DNA of 64,000 bases from Elymus sibiricus. Taxonomy: Eukaryota; Streptophyta; Magnoliopsida; Poales; Poaceae. Below, in pieces: positions 55,391 to 64,000 of this stretch (the stretch's first letter is position 1; every line of letters starts with the position of its first letter). The notes below the pieces were generated by a model, which saw only the letters and a program-made list of their open reading frames with translations, was not told the DNA's origin and ran no database searches. Location of the stretch: positions 29,686,781-29,750,780 of the forward strand of contig CM077664.1 of the NCBI GenBank assembly GCA_039707655.1, written 5' to 3'. The position numbers and the translations under genes are program-made.

Positions 55391-57227
55391 GTAGATATTT
55401 TTTACGTCCTTTCACACAGTAGGTGGGCTGGCAGAGTCGGGCCACAGCGATGACGGACAAAAATCTACATTGCCTGTCACACGCGATGAACGAAAATCAT
55501 CATAATGACTCATGCGAGAGCCCACATGCGAGGTCATCTAATTAATTTGGACGAGCGTGCGCAAAAAATTAGTACCACATCAGATAGTAAAAAATCTGAA
55601 AAAATCAAAAATAATAATATGGGTGAACGGATGAAAAAGTTAGAGAAACGCACATTGCTTTATTAGTAGGTATAGATTATATGGTTGTGATTCCGTTTTG
55701 GACCACCATCTCAAGGGGAAGATTAAATGGAAAACTATATTCTTCTTTCTCAAGCCTTTTAAAAGTACGGAAATGGTCCCTCAACTTCAAACCAGCAAAT
55801 CTTAGTCCCTTAGCTTTTGAAACCGGATAATTTTGGTCCTCCGTACCGCTTAGGGTGGTTTCAATCCAATGCAGACACCGCTTTGACCTAACCTTCCCAC
55901 ATAGACCGGGTTTGACTGCCACGTCACATAAGTGACCCCACATCCCTTCCCGGGCACGTGTTCTCTCTCCCCCCTACTCTCTTGCATTTTGTAGAACAAC
56001 TTGTGCACGTATTGTGGGCCGCCGCTGCCCGACCATGGTCGTGGCCGAGATCGCACGTGCTGAACTCCTAGTACTTGGCACTACCCTTCCTCACCAGCAC
56101 ATCCCAACCGGGGTGGAGAAGTGCTCGTCCCGCCATCCTCTCTGTTGGGCAACTGCCCATTCCACCGAGCTCTCCCTGCACCCCTCGCCATGGGAAAGCG
56201 CCCTTCCCATTGTCCCTAAGCGTAGAGGCGTTGGACCAATAGGCAGCGAAGGCCTCTAGCAAGGAGAGGCTGCTTGACACACACGCCGCTTCTTGGGGAG
56301 CGTACATGTATCCTTACCTGCCCCAGGCCCAAGACGGCTACTATGGTGCCAGTGCACCAGCGTGGCACGACCACGTTCACGGATCGGTACGCAGAGCCAT
56401 GTGGATTGGGGATTGCTTGTGAGCATGGGAGCATAGGCTAACTTTCGGCAAACGATGTCGCTGCTGATGGTAGTTCTTAGATCCGTCTGAATGTGACAGA
56501 GATGCTTCAGTTCGCTAGAAGAAAAGGAGGCTGAAAAAGAGGCGCCAACAGGCATGGTCAGCAATCTTCAAATTATTAGAAGACGAACCTATGATCACAC
56601 AAATCTTGGTAGTACTTTCCTGAGAGGGACAACTCTTAGTATTCCGTACTACTCAATGTTTCCAAGCTAGCGCCTCCGCCAAAACTTCGCTTTCACTCGA
56701 TTAATCAACTGTTGTACGTACTATGTGCATCATTTTCCATCTAGGCAGTACGTAAGCGAGTTGAAGTGATGAGATTCCACACGCATGCTGCAGATAAATT
56801 AATGTTTGAGAGCTTAGTACACCTGATAGGCTGATACGATTGTTTATCAAGTTTGTACGAAGACGATAATCAGAGCAAATGTTTGAATAGTCGTCACCCC
56901 CACGCTGGAGGAGCCGGCCTTGTGGTCGTCCCTGGTGGACCTACGACCACTTGCACATCATCACTCAGATAGTTATCTCAGTCTATGGGATCATCCTTTG
57001 CTTTCTTCCTGACTTTGAACTGAAAGAACATCTATTGTGTGCTCCACGAGTTGGGCATCCGCCGCAAGATGCGTCACCAAGGGGTCGAAGAACTGCTTCT
57101 CGACCTGTAGGTTCTCCTTCTCCTCAGTCTTGGAGCATATTCTCATGTTATTCGGCACGAGGAACCACACGTGCTCTCGGTCATGAAGGAAATTGACACG
57201 CACTTTACCTGAAAGAACTCAACCTCC
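55391..57227. other. Unassigned low-copy-looking stretch
   Basis: No convincing gene is seen. The sequence is more mixed in composition than the surrounding retrotransposons. Frames of 68-102 codons on both strands (for example 56014-56259 plus, 56256-56564 minus, 56991-57203 minus) overlap each other and show no domain I recognise. The AAAGTACGGAAATGGTCCCT segment near 55765 looks like part of a dispersed repeat. Confidence 0.4.
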
Positions 57228-57440
57228 CACTAGTAGAAAACAGGGCATTAGTCCCGTTTCGTAAGGGCCTTTAGTCCCGGTTGTGCAACCGGGACTAAGG
57301 AATCGGGACTAAAGGCCCACACTTTTAGTCCCGGTCGTGTTACGAACCGGGACTAAATGGGCTCCATGTGGCCGCTGCGCAGCGCTCAGGCAGGAGGACC
57401 TTTAGTCCTGGTTGGTAACACCAACCGGGACTAAAAGACC
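57228..57440. repeat. Left TIR and subterminal repeats of CACTA 2
   Basis: CATTAGTCCCG, CTTTAGTCCCGGTTG and CAACCGGGACTAA recur at about 57247, 57270, 57286, 57325, 57346, 57399 and 57423 in alternating orientation. A telomere-like GGTTTAGGGTTTTGG run follows at 57487-57518. Confidence 0.85.
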
Positions 57441-57944
57441 GCCACGCATCAGCCCCTGCCAAGCGCTATTTTTTTTTTTAAAGGAGGGGTTTAGGGTTTT
57501 GGAGGGTTTAGGGGTTTCATATTGTGTTACCCTTTTCTTTTTGTATTTACCATTTAATACTTTTTTATTTAGGGTTTTTATTTTTATTTTATGTTTTCCA
57601 TTCAACTCGACACTAGCTACTACATATAGCAATGAAGGAATCATTACACAACATCGTCATGAATATAGAGAAGTGACTTCTCTTTCTCCGTGCTTGGTCG
57701 AATAACAAGTTTTCGTATATCTATTCGACGCTACTACATATAGTACACGTTCATGCATATATACAATATAACATCTCTTACGATCCCTAATATCTAATTG
57801 TTGCCAAAATCACATTCCAATAACACCTCTGTATGTATGACCTCTTCAAGTAAGAATCCCGCCAATTCCTCTTGAATTGCTCGTATGCGATCCTTTGGTA
57901 GGAGTTCGTCCCGCTTCCGTTGGATCTAATTTAAAGAATGGGGT

Positions 57945-57946
<2 letters not shown>

Positions 57947-58032
<86 letters not shown>
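57947..58032. repeat. (AT)n microsatellite, 86 bp
   Basis: A perfect AT dinucleotide run of about 43 units. A further short TA run (58407-58424) lies on the far side of the small element at 58035-58406, which suggests that element inserted into a TA tract. The open frames of alternating Tyr and Ile here are artefacts of the repeat. Confidence 0.95.
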
Positions 58033-58034
<2 letters not shown>

Positions 58035-58036
<2 letters not shown>

Positions 58037-58406
58037 ATGCCTGTGTACTCTTGAGAGTACGTACTCTCATTGCTCATATACCACCTAGATGAATCTTTTA
58101 TACCTATTTATTATTTTTAATATACTTCATTAATAATTACTATATACCCTAAAATGAGTTTCATGAAAAATATCATGTGAGTTTACATATTTTTAAAGGT
58201 TTATGTATATACTGATTTATTCGTACGTGAAAAAGGTATATTACAAAAAGTACGTCACAAATAATATTTTTTTGGAAAAACTTGTATTGAGGTATCTTAG
58301 AATATTTAATGAAGTATATTTAGAATGATAAAAAGGTATAAGCAATGCGTATATGAGGTATATTGAAGATGGGAGTACATACTCCCAGGAGTACAGAATA
58401 GGAGTC
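58035..58406. mobile_element. Small inverted-repeat (MITE-like) element in TA tract
   Basis: The left end reads CTGTGTACTCTTGAGAGTAC and onward to CTCATATACC. The right end, reverse-complemented, reads CTGTACTCCTGGGAGTATG and onward to TCAATATACC. This gives imperfect terminal inverted repeats of about 40 bp around a ~370-bp AT-rich, non-coding core. Insertion between TA runs would fit a TA-targeting (Tc1/mariner type) or AT-targeting element. Confidence 0.6.
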
Positions 58407-59337
58407 CTATATATATATATATATGAAACTCAACACAATTCATGGTAATAAAATAAAATTGTGAATATTGTTTGCGTACTTCAAGTTGTTGTAAAATTCT
58501 GCCCTTCTCACAGGTTGTCTGGCGAATGAACTCGCAAACGTAGTATCCACATAAATTATTCCCGTCGTCCTGCCTCAAGCATTTTATGAGAATAGAGTTC
58601 AATCAAAATAATAATCAAGCATGATAATGGTATTGAAACTAGAATCAAAGAGAGATGCGCGGAACTAGCTAGTACTACTTATATTGGGGTGTCGAAATCG
58701 CAGCTCCTTTTTCCATTCACCCCTAGCCTGCTTGGTGAACTCTTTCCAAACCCTGTCCGGCAAAGAAAATGAATAAAGGAGTTATTAATTACTTGATATC
58801 AGGAAATGAACGAAAGTTGCCAATATAGTGCGATAATGATTGAACTTACTTCTGGAGCATTTCACTCATGTCCGTCCACATCTCAGAGTCTTTACGTTTC
58901 GAGTCCATGACAATTACTACTCCTGCATCAAGCTGAATGACTAGCAGAATAAAATGGAACCTGCGCACGCATAACTCATCAATTACACTTAATCTCGAGT
59001 AAGCGAAACAGAATGTGCACAAGACAGTAACACTCACTTGAAGTTGTAAGGAAATAGTATTTCCCTTCTGGTTTATTGTCCAATTAACGCCTTTAGCAAG
59101 TTTTTCGTTGTATCCTTGGCGTTGTTTGCTACATTAAATTCATGTACGGTATTTGGGTTAATGAACCCAATGTCATAGATTTGTCTATTTTTGCATTCGA
59201 GAATCTTCAATCTGCATAATATAGTGAGGATAATTATACATGCAATGAACGGGCTGAGCTAGAGACTTAATTACAGAAATAATACTTACAGACAATAGCA
59301 ACTGACGATAGTTTTGTCGAGGGCGTCTTGATTGTAT

Positions 59338-61088
59338 TGTTGGAAATATGCCCTAGAGGCAATTAATAAAGTGTTTATTATTATCATATTTCCCCGTTCA
59401 TGATAATGGTTTATTATTCATGCTAGAATTGTATTGACCAGAAACTTAATACATGTGTGAATAGATAAACAAATACTGAGTCCCTAGTAAGCCTCTACTA
59501 GACTAGCTCGTTGATCAAAAGATGGTCAAGATTTCCTGACCATGGACATGAGTTGTCATTTGATAACGGGATCACATCATTAGGAGAATGATGTGATGGA
59601 CTTGACCCAACCGTCAGCATAGCATATGATCGTTCAGTTTATTGCTACTGCTTTCACTATGTCAAATACACGTTCCTCTGACCATGAGATCATGCAACTC
59701 CCGGATACCGTAGGAATACTTTGGGTGTATCAAACGTCACAACGTAACTGGGTGATTATAAAGGTGCACTACAGGTATCTCCGAAAGTGTTTGTTGAGTT
59801 GGCATGGATCGAGATTGGGATTTGTCACTCCGACTATCGGAGAGGTATCTCTGGGCCCTCTCGGTAATACAGCATCACAGAAGCTTTGCAAGCACCGTGA
59901 CTAAAGAGTTAGTTGCAAGATGATGTATTACGGAATGAGTAAAGAGACTTGCCGGTAACGAGATTGAACTAGGTATTGGATACCGACGATCGAATCTCGG
60001 GCAAGTAACATACCGCCGGACAAAGGGAACAACGTAAGTTGACATATGAGGTTCACCGATAAAGATCTTCGTGGAATATGTAGGAACCAATATGAGCATC
60101 CAGGTTCCGTTGTTGGTTATTGACCAGAGAGTCGTCTCGGTCATGTCTACATCATTCCCGAACCCGTAGGGTCTGCACACTTAAGGTTCGATGACGATAT
60201 AGTATTATATGAGTTATGTGATTGGTGACCGAATGTTGTTCGGAGTCCCGGATGAGATCACGGACATGACGAGGAGTCTCGGAATGTCCGAGAGATAAAG
60301 ATTCATATAATGGAAGGTGGTATTCGGACACCGGAAAGGTTCCGGATATTTTATCGGTGTACCGGGGGGTTACCGGAACCCCCCGGGGGGCCACATGGGC
60401 CACATGGGCCATGTAGGGGAGGAGCAACAACCCACAAGGGGCTGGTGCGCCCCCCCTAGGGGGACAAACCGAATTGGGCTAGGGTTGGGGGCCGGCCCCC
60501 CTTCCTTCTCCCTCTCCCCCCTTTCCAAGTAGGAATCCTACTTGGAGTAGGATTGGGGGGGGGCGCCGGCCAATGGGAGGAATCCCTAGGGGGATTCGGC
60601 CTCCCTGTGGGGGCGCAGCCCCTTGGCTGCCTCCTCCCCCCTCCCTCCTTTATATACGGAGGAGGCGCACCCCTTGGAGACACATAATTGTCCCATAGCC
60701 GTGTGCGGTGCCCCGATCTCCATTTTCCACCTCGGTCATATTTTCGGAGAGCTTAGGCGAAGCCCTGCCAGAATCACTTCACCGTCACCGTCGCCACGCT
60801 GTCGTGCTGACGGAACTCATCTACTTCCTCGACGTCTTGCTGGATCAAGAAGGCGAGGAACGTCACCGAGCTGCACGTGTGTAGAACTCGGAGGTGCCGT
60901 ACGTTCGGTACTCGATCGATGGAGCTCGAAGGATTGTTCGACTACATCAACCGCGTTGTGAGACGCTTCCGCTAACGGTCTACGAGGGTACGTAGACACA
61001 CTCTCCCCTCTCGTAGCAATGCATCTCCATGGATAGATCTTGCGTGAGCGTAGGAAATTTTTTGAAATTCATGCTCCGTTCCCCAACA
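59338..61088 (+). repeat. 5' LTR of the Angela-type element (1751 bp)
   Basis: It starts TGTTGGAAATATGCCC and ends CGTTCCCCAACA, with tips TGTTGG/CCAACA. TATA box TTATATAC is at about 60649-60656 before a CT/GC-rich leader. Confidence 0.92.
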
Positions 61089-61103
61089 GTGGCATCCGAG
61101 CCA
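61089..61103 (+). other. Primer-binding site of the Angela-type element
   Basis: GTGGCATCCGAGCC follows the LTR end, a variant of the initiator-Met tRNA site TGGTATCAGAGC. Confidence 0.8.
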
Positions 61104-62380
61104 GGTCTATGCGTAGATGTGATTTGCACGAGTAGAACACAAAGGAGTTGTGGGCGTGGGTGTATACATATTGCTTGCCGTTACTAGTTGATACTTGATT
61201 CGGCGGTATTGTGAGATGAAGCGGCCCGGACCGACATTACGCGTACGCTTACGCGAGACAGGTTTCACCGCTACGTGCACTCGTTGCATAAAGGTGACTG
61301 GCGGGTGTCTGTCTCTCTCACTTTAGTTGAATCGGTTTCAATGAAGAGGGTTCTTTTAGAAGATCAAAAAGCAATCACTACACCACGTTGTGGTTTTGCG
61401 TAGGTAAGAACGGTTCTTGCAAACCCGTAGCAGCCACGTAAAACTTGCAACAACAAAGTAGAGGACGTCTAACTTGTTTTTGCAGGGTATGCTGGTGATG
61501 TGATATGGTCAAGACATGATGTGATATAAGTTGTTGTATGAGATGATCATGTTTTGTAAGTTATCAGGCAACCGGCAGGAGCCTTATGGTTGTCTCTTTA
61601 TTGTATGCAATGCCAACGCTATGTAATCGCTTTACTTTACCGCTATGAGTTAGCAGTAGTAGTAGTAGCAATAGTCGGCGAGACGACCACGACGCTACGA
61701 TGGAGATCAAGGTGTCACGGCGCTACGATGGTGATCAAGGTGTCAACCCGGTGACGATGGAGATCATGACGGTGCTTTGCTGATGGAGATCAAAAGCATA
61801 AGACGATGATGGCCATATCATGTCACATATATTGAATTGCATGTGATGTTAATCCTTTTATGCATCTTATTTTGCTTAGGACGACGGTAGCATTATAAGA
61901 TGATCCCTTCACTAAATTTCAAGATAAGTGTTCTCCCCTAGTATGCACCGTTGCGAAGGTTCGACGCTTCTAAGCACCACGTGATGATCGGGTGTGATGG
62001 ATTCTTTCGTTCACATACAACGGGTGTAAGCCAGTTTTACACACACAGAATACTTGGGTTAAACTTGACGAGCCTAGCATGTATAGACATGGCCTCGGAA
62101 CACAAGAGACCGAAAGGTCGAACATGAGTCATATAGTAGATATGATCAACATGAAAGATGTTCACCATTGATAACTAATCCACCTCACGGGATGATCGGA
62201 CGTGGATTAGTTTGATGTGGATCATGTTTCACTTAGACAACTTGAGGGATGTTAATCTAAGTGGGAGTTCTTAAGTAATTTGATTAATTGAACTTCAATT
62301 ATCATGAACATAGTCAATAGTGTCTTAACAAACTTATGTTGTAGATCGATAGACCACGCTGTAGCTCCCCTGTATTTTAA
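61104..62380 (+). other. Untranslated leader of the Angela-type element
   Basis: A non-coding leader of about 1.3 kb, as is usual in this group. It contains short GGAGATCAAGGTG-type repeats near 61700-61800 and an (AGT)n run near 61655. No gene is seen. Confidence 0.65.
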
Positions 62381-62389
62381 TGCGTTCCT

Positions 62390-63160
62390 AGAGAAAGTTA
62401 AGTTGAAAGTTGATGGAAGCAACTATGCAGACTAGGTCCGTATTCTGAGGATTGTCCTCACTGCTGCACAGAAGGCTTATGTCTTTGATGCACCGCTCGG
62501 TGAGCAACCCCTATGGCTTTGTCTGAAGACGTTATGAACATTTGGCAGACAAGAAAAGATGACTACTCGATAGTTCAGTGCGCCATGCTTTGCGGCTTAG
62601 AACCGGGGCTCCAAAGATGTTTTGAGCACCATGGAGTATATGAGATGTTCCAAGAGCTAAAAGTTTGTTTTTCAAGCTCACACCCGGGTCGAGAGGTATG
62701 ACACCTTCGACAAGTACTATAGCTGCAAGATGGAGGAGAACAGCTTCGTTAGTAAGCATGTGCTCAGAATGTCTGAGTACTTCAAATCACTTAAATCAAG
62801 TAGGGAGTTAGACTTCCGAATAAAAGTGGTGATTGATAAAGTTCTTTAGTCACTATCACCAAGCTACTAGATCTTCGTGATGAACTATAAACATGCAAGG
62901 GATAGATGATCCTTAAGCTATTCGCGATGCTACAAGCTGCGGATGTAGAAATCAAAAAGGGAGCATCAAGTGTTGATGGTTAATAAGACCACTAGTTTCA
63001 AGAAGGGCAAGGGAAAGAAAAGGGAACTTCAAGAAGAACGGTAAAACAGTTGCCGCTCACGCGAAGAAACCCAAGGCTGAACCAAACCCGAGACTTAGTG
63101 CTCCCATTGCGAAGGGAAATGTCACAGGGAGCGGAACTTCCCCAAAGTAACTGGCAGATA
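62390..63160 (+). pseudogene. Decayed gag of the Angela-type element
   Basis: Recognisable pieces are KLKVDGSNYAD, then TAG where Trp is expected (62433-62435), VRILRIVLTAAQKAYVFDAP, and the CSHCEGKCHRERN remnant of the zinc knuckle (about 63102-63140), in which the last Cys is lost. Several frame shifts separate these pieces. The capsid protein cannot be made from this copy. Confidence 0.75.
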
Positions 63161-63199
63161 ATAAGACTGGCAATGACATGTTATTGATGTGTACCTTAC

Positions 63200-64000
63200 T
63201 AGTACTCGTAGGAGCACCTGGGTATTTGATACTTGTTCAGTTGCTTGCAACTTGAAACATGGAGCTTCGGAATAAACGAGGGCTAGCTAAGAACGAGGTG
63301 ACGATGTGCATTGGAAGTGTCTCCAAGGTTGATGTGATCACCATCGCCACGCTCTCTCTACCTTCAGGATTAGTAATGAACCTAAATAATTGTTATTTGG
63401 TGCTTGCATTAAGCATGAACATTATATCTGATAGTGTTTATTGCAAGACGGTTATTCAATTTCAGAGAATAATTGTTATTCTATTTATTTGGATAATATC
63501 ATTGATGATCATGCACTTAAAATGAAAGGTTTATTGAATCTTGATCGTAGTAATACACATGTTCATAACACGAATGCCAAAAGATAATGATAGTACCACA
63601 TATTTGTGGCACTGCCGCTTAGGTCATATCAGTGTTAAACACATGAAGAAACTCCATGCAGATGGGTTTTTTGGAATCTCTTGATTATGAATCATTTGAG
63701 ACATGTGAACCGTGCCTTATTAGCAAGATGACTAAAACTCCGTTCTCCGGAATAATGGAGCGAGCAACCAACTTATTGGAAATAATACATACCGATGTAT
63801 GCGGTCCGATGAGTGTTGAGGCGCGCGGTGGATATCGTTATGTTCTCACGTTCACTGATGATTTGAATAGATATGGTTATGTCTACTTGATGAAGCATAA
63901 GTCCGAAACATTTGAAAAGTTCAAAGAATTTCAGAGTGAAGTAGAGAATCATCGTAACAAGAAAATAAAGTTCTTACGATCTGATCGTGGAGGAGAATAT
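63200..64000 (+). pseudogene. Protease to integrase region of the Angela-type element
   Basis: GAG-pre-integrase zinc motif starts at LWHCRLGHISVKHMKKLH (about 63607-63660); a shift in a T run at about 63667-63673 breaks the frame before DYESFETCEPCLISKM. The integrase core then reads ERATNLLEIIHTDVCGPM (first catalytic Asp near 63798), ARGGYRYVLTFTDDLNRYG and FLRSDRGGEY (second catalytic Asp near 63985), where the window ends. This enzyme would insert element DNA; the frame is open at least from 63700 to 64000. Confidence 0.85.

Larger units (their letters stand above)
57830..59331 (-). pseudogene. CACTA 2 second gene, Ulp1-like protease and tail
   Basis: Minus-strand blocks, from right to left, start with NQDALDKTIVSCYCL-type sequence at 59331-59290 and ILECKNRQIYDIGFINP at about 59210-59155. 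RRFHFILLVIQLDAGVVIVM follows at 58962-58900 (His 58956, Asp 58905), then RQDDGNNLCGYYVCEFIR at about 58575-58520 (Cys 58551, with a Gln seven residues before it). The C-terminal tail DELLPKDRIRAIQEELAG is at about 57910-57850. All positions of a Cys-protease catalytic set (His, Asp, Gln, Cys) are encoded. A TA microsatellite and a small inverted-repeat element lie in the intron-like space before the tail. The Angela insertion at 59338 disconnects the gene from its promoter. Confidence 0.65.
57228..59337 (-). mobile_element. CACTA DNA transposon 2, left part
   Basis: It starts with the terminus CACTAGTAGAAAACAGGG at 57228, followed by TTTAGTCCCGG repeats in both orientations. It continues with the 3' part of the minus-strand second gene, homologous to 30395-35480 of CACTA 1. 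At 59338 an Angela-type LTR inserts into the frame leading to the Ulp1-like domain, and the rest of the element lies outside the window. Compared with CACTA 1 the terminus differs (AGTAGAAAACAGGG versus AGTGGAAAACGGGC), so it is a sister subfamily. Confidence 0.85.
59338..64000 (+). mobile_element. Angela/BARE/WIS-type Ty1/copia element, 5' part
   Basis: 5' LTR (59338-61088), primer-binding site, leader, decayed gag and the start of integrase are visible; the element leaves the window at 64000. The LTR start TGTTGGAAATATGCCCTAG and its internal text (for example CGGAGTCCCGGATGAGATC) are those of the very abundant Triticeae BARE/Angela/WIS group. It is inserted in the second CACTA. Confidence 0.93.

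Noticed and set aside
56991..57203. A 70-codon minus-strand frame resembling a conserved protein piece
   Set aside because: I could not tie it to any family, and overlapping frames exist on the other strand; kept only as part of the unassigned stretch.
57846..58092. Open frames of alternating Tyr and Ile on both strands
   Set aside because: They are translations of the AT microsatellite and have no gene features.
60317..60961. Frames of 71-112 codons, Pro- and Gly-rich
   Set aside because: They lie in the promoter and leader part of the Angela-type LTR.

Overview
The window is intergenic plant DNA, almost certainly from a Triticeae grass (wheat, Aegilops, barley or rye lineage). This rests on recognisable Triticeae transposon signatures: an Angela/BARE/WIS-type copia LTR starting TGTTGGAAATATGCCC, gypsy LTRs starting TGATACGTCTCC, and CACTA elements with TTTAGTCCCGG subterminal repeats. 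I see no intact host gene. The only host-gene trace is a broken leucine-rich-repeat exon of an NLR resistance-type gene at 53795-54933 (minus strand). No rRNA gene, CRISPR array or bacterial operon is present.

The layout is a deep nest of insertions that can be ordered because target-site duplications (TSDs) match across large distances. (0) The NLR exon. (1) A copia element (50935-53794 visible) sits in that exon. (2) A gypsy element on the minus strand (1-6524) together with a 43-bp LTR tip at 50892-50934 sits in the copia reverse-transcriptase region. (3) A gypsy element on the plus strand (6525-50891) lies head to head with it. (4) Its gag gene is hit twice, 21 bp apart: by a minus-strand copia (7464-29871, TSD GCAAT) and by a CACTA transposon (29901-44737, TSD TGT). 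(5) The 5' LTR of that copia is split by a long solo-LTR-like element (15783-28881, TSD CTCTG). The CACTA is split by a related element (30575-34552, TSD GTATA) and by a third, damaged one (38249-40244). (6) The first solo-LTR-like element is split by a young copia (18033-27721, TSD ACTTT) whose two 2191-bp LTRs differ at about 10 positions.

To the right of the NLR relic lie a tRNA-like sequence, about 1.8 kb of unassigned DNA, a second CACTA (57228-59337 visible) with a long TA microsatellite and a small inverted-repeat element, and a decayed Angela-type copia (59338-64000) that runs off the window.

Coding content is transposon-derived and mostly broken. The CACTA on 29901-44737 is the richest: a TNP2-type transposase frame with only two internal stops, a small coiled-coil/membrane-anchor ORF next to it, and a second gene (plant En/Spm 'Ptta' type) ending in a Ulp1-like cysteine-protease domain. 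The gypsy pair appears to be two non-autonomous types, one carrying gag-protease only and one carrying an ORF of unknown function. Family names beyond superfamily level are tentative because no database search was possible.
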